Assembly (NCBI RefSeq): GCF_042850945.1
Contig: NZ_AP031496.1
Span: forward strand, 868,001 to 932,000
Direction: 5' to 3'
Length of the DNA: 64,000 nt
Source of the DNA: Halioxenophilus aromaticivorans
Lineage (GTDB): Bacteria > Pseudomonadota > Gammaproteobacteria > Pseudomonadales > Cellvibrionaceae
Shown: positions 34,982 through 44,239 of the stretch, in pieces
Numbering within the stretch: position 1 is the first letter of the stretch
Layout of the letters: every line of letters starts with the position of its first letter
The notes under the pieces: generated by a model
Databases searched by the model: none
The model's input: only the letters and a program-made list of their open reading frames with translations
What the model was told of the DNA's origin: nothing
Made by a program: the position numbers and the translations under genes

Positions 34982-35935
34982 ATGCACAAACAATTACTTC
35001 TACTCACAGCCGCCCTGATGTTTAGCTCTGGCGCATGGTCTGAGCCAGAACCTGGCGAAACCGAGCTTGCCATGCTGTCGGATACGGCCGCAGCGCAGGT
35101 TCTGTTGCAGCCAAGTTCTATTATTCGGCTGGACCCATCCGAGCCCTATGTTGTGGTTGCCTCGCTCAGTGAGGCCAGCTTCAGTGTGTTTGAAAACATC
35201 AACGGCTTTCTTCAACAGCGTCTTCAGTTCCCCATCTCCATGGGCAAAATGGGCTTCGGTAAGCAAGAAGAAGGGGACAAGAAAACACCGGTTGGTGTTT
35301 ATCGCATTACCAGCCATATCGCTGACGAACAGCTAGATGACTTCTATGGCCGAGCGGCCTATCCGCTTGATTACCCCAATGTTTGGGATAAGCGCAACAA
35401 GCGCACAGGTAGCGGGATATGGGTTCACGCTATGCCGGAGGGCGTAAACAGTCGGCCAACTTTTGACAGCGACGGCTGCGTGGTGCTGAATAACGATCAG
35501 ATTGATCAGTTGGCTCAGTTTGTGGATGTTGGCCGAACCAAGGTTGTACTCACCGAAAAATTAGATTGGATAGAGGCCGATAGCCAAACGGCCTTGCAAG
35601 ATGAGCTGTCCGCCGAGATTGAATCCTGGCGCTTGGCCTGGCAGTCGCGCTCCAACGACGACTACATGAAGTATTACAGCAAGGACTTCAGTGTAGGTAA
35701 CTACAACTACGATTCCTGGCGTGATTACAAATCCCGTGTTAACGGAGCCAAAGACTTCATTGAAGTGAACCTGTCCAACTTGGGTTTATTCGCCTACCCT
35801 GGTGAAGGTCAGTTGGTTATGGCGGAGTTCTACCAGGACTACGACAGCAGTAATCACAGCTGGCGTGGTTGGAAGAAACAACTCTGGCAGCGCGAAGGCG
35901 ATCGCTGGAAAATTATTTACGAAGCGGGCGGATAG
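34982..35935 (+). CDS. YkuD-type L,D-transpeptidase with C-terminal NTF2-like domain
   Basis: The 317-residue periplasmic protein has a signal peptide (about 1-20). A YkuD catalytic domain (about 52-200) has His149 (IWVHAMP) and the nucleophile Cys166 in SDGCVVLN; the common SHGC motif has Asp in place of His here. The C-terminal part (about 215-317) looks like an NTF2/SnoaL-type domain (SWRLAWQSRSNDDYMKYYS). Such proteins make 3-3 crosslinks or attach or cut lipoproteins or glycans at the cell wall (YafK/DpaA-like subgroup possible). It stands alone between rpoC and a strong terminator, an unusual place in the rpoBC-str region. Confidence 0.8.
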   Translation: MHKQLLLLTAALMFSSGAWSEPEPGETELAMLSDTAAAQVLLQPSSIIRLDPSEPYVVVASLSEASFSVFENINGFLQQRLQFPISMGKMGFGKQEEGDKKTPVGVYRITSHIADEQLDDFYGRAAYPLDYPNVWDKRNKRTGSGIWVHAMPEGVNSRPTFDSDGCVVLNNDQIDQLAQFVDVGRTKVVLTEKLDWIEADSQTALQDELSAEIESWRLAWQSRSNDDYMKYYSKDFSVGNYNYDSWRDYKSRVNGAKDFIEVNLSNLGLFAYPGEGQLVMAEFYQDYDSSNHSWRGWKKQLWQREGDRWKIIYEAGG

Positions 35936-35987
35936 CCGTCAGCTAGGGCTGGACTAACACCAGCAGGCAAATGACAAAGGCCTTAAA

Positions 35988-36042
35988 AAAGCCCGCAAAA
36001 ACGCAGCGTTGGTTAACCAAGCTGCGTTTTTTTGTGGGCTCA
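35988..36042 (+). terminator. Long bidirectional terminator after the L,D-transpeptidase gene
   Basis: Outer arms AGCCC(A/G)CAAAAA and inner arms ACGCAGC/GCTGCGT enclose GTTGGTTAACCA. T- and A-rich runs lie on both arms, so it can end this gene and probably also the M14 gene coming from the other side. Confidence 0.75.
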
Positions 36043-36154
36043 GTTTAGATGAGGTGGGACGTGTCGCTGGCGCGAGCTATCAATTTCTGGATGTCGTTGA
36101 TTGGTGACGCTAAGGACTAGTGGGCGCTGCCGCTGGCAGACGCCCAGCCTTGAT

Positions 36155-37660
36155 CTAATGCAGTGAGTCGATCTCTGGCAGATCATCTGAGCCGTTGTTC
36201 TCGCCTTCTGTGCGCGCCAGCTTTTGCTTGGGTACTTCGCGGTGCAGCCACTCTACTAGGTCTACCCACATTTGATTGATGTCGTTGCGCGTGGGCATGA
36301 TTCCGGCTGAGGGCAATTCAATGGTTACTACCGGAATGTTTTTATAAACACCGGCGTAATTGCCCAGAGATCCGGGGTAGATGCCGAGCTCGTGTAGGCG
36401 CAATGTGCCCAGGCGGCTAGGGGGCTTTTGTGGCCCATCGTAATCCACTAGGCTATGTGGTGCGTGTACTGCCACAATGGCATCCGGGCGAAAGTTTTCT
36501 ATGGTTTTGATAAACCATTGCGTTTCCGGTTCGCTGGCAGCGTCCGGGCCGGGGAAGCGGCGTGGGTTTGCGCCGGTGCGCGATTGCCAATAATGGTGGG
36601 CATCGGCGTCCCAATCTGGACTGGGGAAGTTGCGATTTAGGTCAACACCGGCGTCGTTTTGCCGCTGGGACTTTTGGCGCAGCAGGCCGTCCGGGTTGAG
36701 CAGTGGTACAACCTGCCAGGTGAACTCAGTGGCCTGGTCTTTTTCGATAAATTTCAGCCACTTGAAAATAATGGATACTGAGGAGAACTCATCGCCGTGA
36801 ATTCCTCCCATCAATAGCACACGGCCGTTCTTTTCTTCGCCGTTGTGCAAGTACTCTTTAACGGCCAGGCTTCGTTCTAGGCGAGATCGAGCGCCGCTGT
36901 CAGCCAGCTCGATGGCCAAGCAATCTTCCACTGAAACACTGCCCAGTTTATTACCAATCTCATCGCACAAATCCGTAATAGCTTGTTCTGGCTCGGGATT
37001 CAGGGAGTTTGTCTCAGCTTCGTCGTCTGCTGCGGTAATGGCATTGCTGGTTGCTTCAACGGCCGCTTCTGCGTCTTTGGGCTCGGCTGCGGTATCATCG
37101 CCGGTGGTTGCACTGGTTTCCCCCTGGGTCAGGGCTTCCACAGTTTTGCCTTCGGCCTGCGCTTTGGTTTCAGCTTGGTTTGTATCCGCCTGCTCTATGG
37201 TTTGGGTAGCAGTGGCCGCCTTTGCAGTCGCGCTGTCCTCTATTTCTTTGGCAGCGTCTTGCTTGGCAAAGACTTCGCTGGTGTCGACTTCAGGCGGATT
37301 GTCTTGTGAGGGTGCTTCGGCTGAATCGGATGGCGCTGCCTCGGCGACGGTTTCGTCTTCTTCGGCACTGGCTCGGGTGTCATCATCCATGGCCGTGGCC
37401 GATTCATCAGCATTGGTCACGCTTGTATTCGCCGTTTCGACTTTAGTTTCGGCGTCGGGAGTAACCGTTATGGTGATATCTGCACTATCGGAGGCAGTTT
37501 CACTTTTGTCGGCCGTGGCCGGTGAGGTTTCAGCTGTATTAATCTCGGGCTTTGGGCTCTGCGTAAAGCAGCCAGTCAACGCTGTGGTTGTAGCCAATAC
37601 TGTGGCTATAGCAGCAGCCAGTGTCGCTTTGCGTAGCAAATCACGCGGTTCTTTCATCAT
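36155..37660 (-). CDS. M14 metallopeptidase lipoprotein (murein-peptide amidase-like) with long acidic linker
   Basis: The 501-residue protein has a signal peptide with lipobox LTGC (Cys31). A very long low-complexity Ala/Thr/Glu/Asp-rich linker follows (about 32-230). The C-terminal zinc carboxypeptidase domain (about 240-490) has zinc ligands in GGIHGDE (His288, Glu291) and VAVHAPH (His399) and the catalytic Glu448 in TIELPSAG. NRNFP and the overall type resemble MpaA, which cuts the gamma-D-Glu-mDAP bond. The linker could let an outer-membrane-anchored enzyme reach the peptidoglycan. It is convergent with the L,D-transpeptidase gene and divergent from rpsL. Confidence 0.75.
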   Translation of the reverse strand: MMKEPRDLLRKATLAAAIATVLATTTALTGCFTQSPKPEINTAETSPATADKSETASDSADITITVTPDAETKVETANTSVTNADESATAMDDDTRASAEEDETVAEAAPSDSAEAPSQDNPPEVDTSEVFAKQDAAKEIEDSATAKAATATQTIEQADTNQAETKAQAEGKTVEALTQGETSATTGDDTAAEPKDAEAAVEATSNAITAADDEAETNSLNPEPEQAITDLCDEIGNKLGSVSVEDCLAIELADSGARSRLERSLAVKEYLHNGEEKNGRVLLMGGIHGDEFSSVSIIFKWLKFIEKDQATEFTWQVVPLLNPDGLLRQKSQRQNDAGVDLNRNFPSPDWDADAHHYWQSRTGANPRRFPGPDAASEPETQWFIKTIENFRPDAIVAVHAPHSLVDYDGPQKPPSRLGTLRLHELGIYPGSLGNYAGVYKNIPVVTIELPSAGIMPTRNDINQMWVDLVEWLHREVPKQKLARTEGENNGSDDLPEIDSLH

Positions 37661-37985
37661 TTGAGTAAATCTTTAGTCCGGGACAGGCGGATTCTAGGCT
37701 AATTGCTGGGTATTGAGCCACCTGAAAAACACTTGCAATACCCTTGTATTCACAGTACTACCTCATTATAATTGCGCACCCATTTTGCATGGGGGCTGTA
37801 TTGTGCCATCTTTCAGACGTTTTTGGCACGCTTGCTTTAGGTATTCTTTAAATAAGGCAATATTAGTATAGCTGCTAATTACAGTTTCGGGCTGACGAGC
37901 CTTAACAGTACCTAGGTACATTGTAACCGCGTTCAATCACTGGTGAAGTGGTTGGCGTATTATTTTATTTTGGAGTTTATTTTTC
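37661..37985. promoter_or_regulatory. 325-bp divergent region between the M14 gene and rpsL (str operon promoter region)
   Basis: No gene is seen. The region must carry the str operon promoter; AT-rich stretches near 37845-37885 are the best area, but I cannot assign boxes with confidence. A TTGGAG-type ribosome binding site precedes rpsL. Confidence 0.45.
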
Positions 37986-38357
37986 ATGGCAACGATCAAC
38001 CAGTTGGTTCGTAAGCCGAGAAAACGTAAAGCAGTCGCGAGCGACGTACGTGCGCTGGAAGCTTGTCCACAAAGACGTGGCGTTTGTACTCGCGTTTATA
38101 CGACCACCCCAAAAAAGCCGAACTCAGCATTGCGTAAAGTATGTCGTGTTCGTTTGACCAATGGTTTTGAAGTTTCTTCATACATTGGTGGTGAAGGCCA
38201 CAACCTGCAAGAGCACAGCGTGGTACTGATCCGTGGTGGACGTGTAAAAGACTTGCCAGGTGTTCGCTACCACACAGTTCGTGGTGCGCTGGATACCGCT
38301 GGTGTGAACAACCGTAAGCAAGGTCGTTCTAAGTACGGTACCAAGCGTCCTAAGTAA
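37986..38357 (+). CDS. rpsL: 30S ribosomal protein S12
   Basis: S12 lies in the decoding centre. The 123 residues start MATINQLVRKPRKRK. The streptomycin-related loops TPKKPNSALRK and GGRVKDLPGVRYH carry the wild-type lysines. It is the first gene of the str operon rpsL-rpsG-fusA-tufA. Confidence 0.98.
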   Translation: MATINQLVRKPRKRKAVASDVRALEACPQRRGVCTRVYTTTPKKPNSALRKVCRVRLTNGFEVSSYIGGEGHNLQEHSVVLIRGGRVKDLPGVRYHTVRGALDTAGVNNRKQGRSKYGTKRPK

Positions 38358-38529
38358 GGCGCTGTTTCTAAATAAAGAAGGTACTTAACCCGTTTTTTCG
38401 GTTAACCCTACGGGGTGAAACCAAGTAAGGCTAAGCGCGCTCATAGGCTCAGTGCCCCTGGCGATGATTTCCAGGGCAAAGGTTTTGTGAGAGAGCGGTG
38501 TCTTAGAAAATCCTGAAGAGAGGCTAGCA

Positions 38530-39000
38530 ATGCCAAGAAGACGCGTAGTCGCTAAGCGTGAAATATTGCCAGATCCTAAATTTGGCAATATCACTTTGGC
38601 GAAATTCATGAATATCGTGATGATCAGCGGTAAAAAATCCGTTGCAGAGCGAATTGTATACGGCGCGCTCGACATCGTTGAGCAGAAGCTGAAAAAAGAT
38701 CCTATCGAAGTATTCGATGAGGCTCTAGAGAACGTAGCTCCCCTGGTAGAGGTTAAATCTCGCCGTGTGGGCGGTGCTACATACCAGGTACCGGTTGAAG
38801 TACGTCCTGCACGTCGTACTGCTCTGGCCATGCGCTGGTTGGTGGAATACTCCCGCGGTCGCGGCGAGAAATCCATGGCTGCTCGTTTGGCTGGTGAGTT
38901 GATCGATGCCTCGCAAAGTAAAGGTTCGGCAGTTAAAAAGCGGGAAGACGTTCACCGCATGGCCGACGCCAACAAAGCGTTCTCGCACTACCGATTCTAA
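38530..39000 (+). CDS. rpsG: 30S ribosomal protein S7
   Basis: S7 starts 30S head assembly and contacts the exit-site tRNA. The 156 residues (MPRRRVVAKREILPDPKFG) are a standard length. It starts 172 bp after rpsL, longer than in E. coli. In E. coli the S12-S7 spacer carries the S7 autoregulatory site. Confidence 0.97.
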   Translation: MPRRRVVAKREILPDPKFGNITLAKFMNIVMISGKKSVAERIVYGALDIVEQKLKKDPIEVFDEALENVAPLVEVKSRRVGGATYQVPVEVRPARRTALAMRWLVEYSRGRGEKSMAARLAGELIDASQSKGSAVKKREDVHRMADANKAFSHYRF

Positions 39001-39048
39001 TATCGGCGTTTTTAAGTCTCGTTTTTTAACCAGCTTAAAAACATTGTC

Positions 39049-39085
39049 ACAAAAGGCAGCGATACTCGCTGCCTTTTGTGGTTTT
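39049..39085 (+). terminator. Perfect 14-bp hairpin between rpsG and fusA
   Basis: ACAAAAGGCAGCGA (39049-39062) pairs fully with TCGCTGCCTTTTGT (39066-39079) with a 3-nt loop, followed by GGTTTT. The tail is weak, so it may be an attenuator that lowers fusA-tufA read-through rather than a full stop. Confidence 0.55.
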
Positions 39086-39141
39086 AAAACCCGCTAAATT
39101 ATTCAGCGCAGGTTTATCTTTTTATCTTGGGGGATTCATCC

Positions 39142-41250
39142 TTGGCACGTAAAACACCCATCGCCCGCTATCGAAATATTGGTATTTGCGCTCACGTAGA
39201 CGCGGGCAAAACCACAACGACAGAGCGCGTTCTGTTTTACACTGGCTTGTCTCATAAAATCGGTGAGGTGCACGATGGTGCCGCCACCATGGATTGGATG
39301 GAGCAAGAGCAGGAACGAGGTATTACCATTACCTCCGCTGCCACTACGTGTTTCTGGGCCGGTATGCAGCAGCAGTTTGACCAGCACCGCGTCAACATTA
39401 TTGATACTCCCGGGCACGTTGACTTCACCATTGAGGTGGAGCGCTCGCTGCGCGTTTTAGATGGCGCGGTGGTCGTGTTGTGTGGCTCCTCCGGTGTGCA
39501 GCCACAAACCGAAACGGTTTGGCGCCAGGCCAATAAATACGAAGTGCCTCGCATGGTGTTCGTAAATAAAATGGACCGGGCGGGTGCCGATTTTCTCAGC
39601 GTAGTTGACCAATTGCGCGAGCGCTTGGGTGCCAACCCAGTGCCTCTGCAAATGACCATTGGCGCCGAAGACGAATTTAAGGGTGTTGTTGACCTAATTA
39701 AGATGAAAGCCATTCACTGGTCGGAAGACGACATGGGAATGACTTTTGAGTACGGCGACATCCCTGAAGACCTGCAAGATGAATGCGAAAGCCTGCGTGA
39801 AAACTTGGTAGAAGCGGCGGCGGAAGCCAACGAAGAGTTGATGGAAAAATACCTCGAGGAAGGTGAGCTTACTGAGGAAGACATCAAAGTCGGTATTCGC
39901 GCGCGCACCTTGGCCAACGAAATTGTGCCAGTGGTTGGTGGCTCAGCCTTTAAGAACAAAGGTGTGCAAGCCATGTTGGATGCAGTCATTGAGTACTTGC
40001 CGTCGCCCACGGAAGTAAAAGCCATTGAAGGTACGCTCGATGACGGCGAAACCGTGGATACCCGTGAAGCGGACGATTCCGCCCCCTTTGCAGCCCTAGC
40101 CTTTAAAATTGCCACCGACCCCTTTGTGGGTACGCTGACCTTCTTCCGGGTTTACTCAGGTAAGTTGGAAAGCGGCACCGCCGTCTATAATTCGGTGAAA
40201 GGTAAAAAAGAGCGGGTTGGTCGAATGGTGCAGATGCACTCCAACTCGCGGGAAGAAATCAAAGAAGTACTGGCCGGCGATATCGCCGCTGCTATTGGTC
40301 TAAAAGACGTCACCACCGGTGACACCTTGTGTGATGAGCACAAGAAAATCATCCTCGAGCGCATGGAGTTTCCCGAGCCGGTAATCTCTGTAGCGGTGGA
40401 GCCTAGATCCAAAGCGGATCAGGAAAAAATGGGTATCGCCTTGGGTAAATTGGCACAGGAAGATCCATCTTTCCGCGTTAAAACCGACGAAGAAACGGGC
40501 CAGACGATTATCTCCGGTATGGGTGAGTTGCACCTGGATATTATTGTTGATCGCATGCGCCGGGAATTCAGCGTTGAGGCGAACATTGGCAAGCCGCAGG
40601 TGGCCTACCGCGAACGTATTACCAACACCTGTGAAATCGAAGGCAAGTTTGTTCGTCAATCCGGTGGTCGCGGTCAATTCGGTCATGTGTGGGTGAAATT
40701 TGAACCTGCCGAAGATACCAATGCCGAAGGCTTAGAATTCGTTAACGAAGTGGTTGGCGGTGTGGTGCCCAAAGAGTACATCCCAGCGGTGGAGAAGGGT
40801 ATTGCCGAGCAGATGAAAAACGGTGTGGTTGCCGGTTATCCGCTGTTGGGTTTAAAGGCTACCTTGTACGATGGCTCGTATCACGACGTAGACTCTAACG
40901 AAATGGCCTTTAAAATTGCCGCTTCCATGGCTACCAAAGAGCTGCGCAACCAAGGTGGCGCGGTGTTGTTGGAGCCGGTTATGAAAGTTGAAGTGGTAAC
41001 ACCGGAAGAAAATATGGGCGATGTTGTGGGCGACTTAAACCGCCGCCGCGGCATGATCCAATCTATGGATGAAAGCCCGTCCGGAAAAGTTGTAAACGCG
41101 GAAGTTCCGCTGGCAGAGATGTTCGGTTACGCCACCGATCTTCGTTCTGCCACCCAAGGACGCGCAACATTCACCATGGAGTTCGACAAATACGCCGAAG
41201 CGCCTAAAAATGTTGCCGATGAAATCATTGCCAAAAACACCGTGGGGTGA
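39142..41250 (+). CDS. fusA: Elongation factor G
   Basis: EF-G drives ribosomal translocation and, with RRF, ribosome recycling. TTG 39142 is preferred because it gives the family start (M)ARKTPIARYRNIG and has a GGGGG ribosome binding site; an in-frame TTG at 39127 lies over that site. The 702 residues have GTPase motifs AHVDAGKTT, DTPGHVDF and NKMDRAGA, and the domain IV tip. It is followed by tufA after 93 bp. Confidence 0.95.
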   Translation: MARKTPIARYRNIGICAHVDAGKTTTTERVLFYTGLSHKIGEVHDGAATMDWMEQEQERGITITSAATTCFWAGMQQQFDQHRVNIIDTPGHVDFTIEVERSLRVLDGAVVVLCGSSGVQPQTETVWRQANKYEVPRMVFVNKMDRAGADFLSVVDQLRERLGANPVPLQMTIGAEDEFKGVVDLIKMKAIHWSEDDMGMTFEYGDIPEDLQDECESLRENLVEAAAEANEELMEKYLEEGELTEEDIKVGIRARTLANEIVPVVGGSAFKNKGVQAMLDAVIEYLPSPTEVKAIEGTLDDGETVDTREADDSAPFAALAFKIATDPFVGTLTFFRVYSGKLESGTAVYNSVKGKKERVGRMVQMHSNSREEIKEVLAGDIAAAIGLKDVTTGDTLCDEHKKIILERMEFPEPVISVAVEPRSKADQEKMGIALGKLAQEDPSFRVKTDEETGQTIISGMGELHLDIIVDRMRREFSVEANIGKPQVAYRERITNTCEIEGKFVRQSGGRGQFGHVWVKFEPAEDTNAEGLEFVNEVVGGVVPKEYIPAVEKGIAEQMKNGVVAGYPLLGLKATLYDGSYHDVDSNEMAFKIAASMATKELRNQGGAVLLEPVMKVEVVTPEENMGDVVGDLNRRRGMIQSMDESPSGKVVNAEVPLAEMFGYATDLRSATQGRATFTMEFDKYAEAPKNVADEIIAKNTVG

Positions 41251-41343
41251 TGATCGCGCCGGCCAATACGCAGTTGATTGCGCACAGTAGACGTGTAGTC
41301 CGTTGGCCGACATTTTATTTTTATTACATCAGAGGATAGCCAA

Positions 41344-42567
41344 GTGGCAAAAGAAACATTTGAACGCAGTAAGCCCCACGTAAACGTGGGCACCATTGGT
41401 CACGTTGACCACGGTAAAACCACTCTAACTGCAGCCCTGACTCGTGTATGTGCCGAGGTTTGGGGTGGCGCTGCGGTAGCGTTTGACGGTATCGATAACG
41501 CACCAGAAGAGCGTGAGCGTGGTATTACCATTGCAACTTCTCACGTTGAGTACGATTCTCCTACTCGTCACTACGCCCACGTAGACTGCCCAGGACACGC
41601 CGACTACGTTAAAAACATGATCACCGGTGCTGCACAGATGGACGGCGCGATCTTGGTATGTGGTGCTACCGACGGCCCAATGCCACAAACTCGTGAGCAC
41701 ATCCTGTTGTCTCGCCAGGTTGGCGTGCCTTACATCGTAGTATTCCTAAACAAAGCTGATTTGCTGGCGGAAGACTGTGGCGGCGTTGATTCAGAAGAAT
41801 ACGCTGAGATGCTCGAGCTGGTAGAAATGGAAATCCGTGAGCTGCTAGACACTTACGAATTCCCAGGCGACGACACTCCAATCATCGCAGGTTCTGCTCT
41901 GATGGCTCTGAACGGCGAAGACGGCAACGAGTTGGGCACTTCTGCTGTTAAGAAATTGGTAGAGACTCTGGATGAGTACATCCCTGAGCCTGAGCGTGCC
42001 ATCGACGGTGCCTTCATTATGCCAATCGAAGACGTATTCTCAATTCAAGGTCGTGGTACTGTTGTTACCGGTCGTGTTGAGCGCGGTATCGTTAAAGTTG
42101 GTGAAGAAGTTGAAATCATCGGTATCAAAGACACCACCAAGACTACTTGTACCGGTGTTGAGATGTTCCGTAAGTTGCTGGACGAAGGCCGTGCTGGTGA
42201 GAACGTTGGTGTTCTTTTGCGTGGTACCAAGCGTGACGAAGTAGAGCGTGGTCAAGTGCTGGCTAAGCCTGGTTCAATCACTCCGCACACCAAGTTTGAA
42301 GGCGAAGTATACGTGTTGGGTAAAGATGAAGGTGGTCGTCACACGCCATTCTTTAAAGGTTACCGTCCGCAGTTCTACTTCCGTACTACCGACGTAACTG
42401 GCGCTTGTGAGCTGCCAGAAGGCGTTGAAATGGTAATGCCAGGTGACAACATTCAAATGACTGTTACCCTGATCTGCCCAATCGCCATGGACGAAGGTTT
42501 ACGCTTCGCCATCCGCGAAGGTGGTCGTACCGTTGGTGCTGGTGTTGTAGCCAAAATCATCGAGTAA
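41344..42567 (+). CDS. tufA: Elongation factor Tu (copy 2)
   Basis: The 407-residue protein is identical to tufB at 21188-22411. At the DNA level I see one silent difference inside the gene (T at 21757, C at 41913) besides the start codon, which is GTG here and ATG in tufB. Flanks differ completely, so identity is confined to the reading frame, as expected from gene conversion. The str operon ends here at a terminator; no rpsJ follows. Confidence 0.98.
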   Translation: MAKETFERSKPHVNVGTIGHVDHGKTTLTAALTRVCAEVWGGAAVAFDGIDNAPEERERGITIATSHVEYDSPTRHYAHVDCPGHADYVKNMITGAAQMDGAILVCGATDGPMPQTREHILLSRQVGVPYIVVFLNKADLLAEDCGGVDSEEYAEMLELVEMEIRELLDTYEFPGDDTPIIAGSALMALNGEDGNELGTSAVKKLVETLDEYIPEPERAIDGAFIMPIEDVFSIQGRGTVVTGRVERGIVKVGEEVEIIGIKDTTKTTCTGVEMFRKLLDEGRAGENVGVLLRGTKRDEVERGQVLAKPGSITPHTKFEGEVYVLGKDEGGRHTPFFKGYRPQFYFRTTDVTGACELPEGVEMVMPGDNIQMTVTLICPIAMDEGLRFAIREGGRTVGAGVVAKIIE

Positions 42568-42602
42568 TCGAATGATTTTGGCGCACCACTTGCGCATCAT
42601 AA

Positions 42603-42636
42603 AAGCCCGGCCCATCTGCGCCGGGTTTTTTTTGCC
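42603..42636 (+). terminator. Terminator after tufA
   Basis: The stem CCCGGC/GCCGGG with a short loop is followed by eight T residues. It closes the str operon. Confidence 0.85.
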
Positions 42637-43022
42637 TAAAATATCGCGATATCGCCAAAATTTTACCGACTTTGTTCGTAAAACGTGATGCCATCTCCTG
42701 TTTTAATGGCGCGATATACGCTAATTTGGTGCTGGGAGACTGTGGCAATTGCCGACGCGGCATCTAAGTTCTCCAATAGGGAGATTTAGATTGCTATTGA
42801 GTTGTAGTAGCAGGGCCAGCGCTTTGTTCGCTCTCCATTTGATCAAAAAACGAGCATCGCGCATGTCGGTAGATCTTCATATTACTGAATTGAGAATGAT
42901 TTATACTGATATGTACATTTGAACGCCCGTTTGATCAACAGATGCTGGGTTTTAGCAGGAAGGCCACTTAAATAACTGCTATCTTATGTAACATGTATTA
43001 ATAGTTATCCATTGGAATAGAT
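42637..43022. other. Intergenic region before the VanY-type gene
   Basis: About 390 bp with no gene that I can support. It is AT-rich towards 42880-43010. An ATGTGA overlap gives the GTG start of the next gene, with GGAATAG before it. Confidence 0.5.
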
Positions 43023-44153
43023 GTGAAACGAAGATTATTTATTGCTGCGGGCTTGGGTGTAGCCGCCAGCCCGCTTGTATTTCTGCGTAAGGGCTCCGAA
43101 GAAGCGCCAGTTGCTGCTTTGTCGGAATTGCTACCAGATGGCGGTGATACTATTCCTGTATGGCAGCAAATCGATCCCATGCAAGATCGCGAAGTCGTAC
43201 CCTTGTCTCGTATTTTGCGCCCAGCCGAGCAGCAAGAACCACCGCAAGAGCAGTTAGCACTGGCCAGCGAACAGGTGGATTTGGTTGATGATCAAGCGGA
43301 ACTGGCAGATGACCAATCCCAAGAGGCTCAGAACATGGACAGCAGAGACAGCCAAACCATGGCAGTCAATGCTCGTAATCAAGCTCAAGTCATCGCCCCG
43401 CAGCCCGGTGCGGACGAAACTCTGTCATCCGATGACGCTCTCGGCGATATCGACAAAAGTATCTACTTTGCCCACGACTTCATCGGCGATATCTACGTTA
43501 GTGAGGCCAATCAAGCGCACTTGCAGGCCGTCTTTCAGCGCTTAAAGCGTTTACAAAATACCATCGGCTTTGGCAATTTCAATATCGTTAGTTTCGACCA
43601 AGCTTTGTCCTATGCTAAGTCGTTTAGTCAGGTTGGCGCCTTCACTCAAGAAGAGCTGGACTTTATTGACGAGCTGTTTGCCTTTAACTCCGCAGATTAC
43701 GGTTTTTACGGCGACAAGGTCACGGCTAATTTAACCCAGAGTATCAAGCCGGAACAGGTCATCAAGGTTCCCTACACCGGGCACTATCTATTTAAGGATC
43801 AATCTCTGGCCTATTACGAAAAACTGAAAAAAGACGTTGGTGAGAATATAATTCTCACCTCGGGTATTCGCTCTAACGTAAAACAGTTGTATTTGTTTTT
43901 AGCGAAGACCGTTAGTGTCGATGGCAACTTATCTCGAGCCTCTCGCTCCCTTGCTCCGCCCGGATATTCCTACCACGGCATTGGCGATTTTGATGTAGGC
44001 AGAGTTGGTTGGGGTGCAAGGAACTTCACCGGTGATTTTGCTGAAACCGATGAATTTAAAAAGATGCAAGATCTTGGTTACATCGCTATTCGATATGATC
44101 AAGGTAACAAGCTGGGTGTTCGTTTTGAGCCTTGGCATATCCAGGTGGTTTAA
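43023..44153 (+). CDS. VanY-type D-alanyl-D-alanine carboxypeptidase (M15B), Tat-type signal
   Basis: The 376-residue protein begins MKRRLFIAAGLG, an arginine pair and hydrophobic stretch like a Tat signal or anchor. A Gln/Asp/Glu-rich linker (about 65-135) is followed by a helical region and the M15 domain (about 240-376). Zinc and catalytic motifs are intact: SYHGIGDFD (His318, Asp324) and EPWH (Glu369, His372). It should remove terminal D-Ala from peptidoglycan stem peptides. It starts at GTG. It is the third peptidoglycan-modifying gene near the ribosomal block and is followed by a bidirectional terminator. Confidence 0.8.
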   Translation: MKRRLFIAAGLGVAASPLVFLRKGSEEAPVAALSELLPDGGDTIPVWQQIDPMQDREVVPLSRILRPAEQQEPPQEQLALASEQVDLVDDQAELADDQSQEAQNMDSRDSQTMAVNARNQAQVIAPQPGADETLSSDDALGDIDKSIYFAHDFIGDIYVSEANQAHLQAVFQRLKRLQNTIGFGNFNIVSFDQALSYAKSFSQVGAFTQEELDFIDELFAFNSADYGFYGDKVTANLTQSIKPEQVIKVPYTGHYLFKDQSLAYYEKLKKDVGENIILTSGIRSNVKQLYLFLAKTVSVDGNLSRASRSLAPPGYSYHGIGDFDVGRVGWGARNFTGDFAETDEFKKMQDLGYIAIRYDQGNKLGVRFEPWHIQVV

Positions 44154-44189
44154 AGCCTAAAGCTTTACCGTTTGAGTTCGATAAGAAAT

Positions 44190-44223
44190 ACAAAAAAGCC
44201 CAGGTCAAAACTGGGCTTTTTTG
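44190..44223. terminator. Bidirectional terminator between the VanY-type and nrsF-like genes
   Basis: The stem AAAAAAGCCCAG/CTGGGCTTTTTT with a 7-nt loop works for both converging genes. Confidence 0.9.
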
Positions 44224-44239
44224 TATCTGCGCGGTAACT

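Noticed and set aside
36843..37664. Long 273-codon plus-strand frame opposite the M14 lipoprotein gene
   Set aside because: It is the antisense shadow of the Ala/Thr/Glu-rich linker; the minus-strand product has clear lipobox and zinc motifs.
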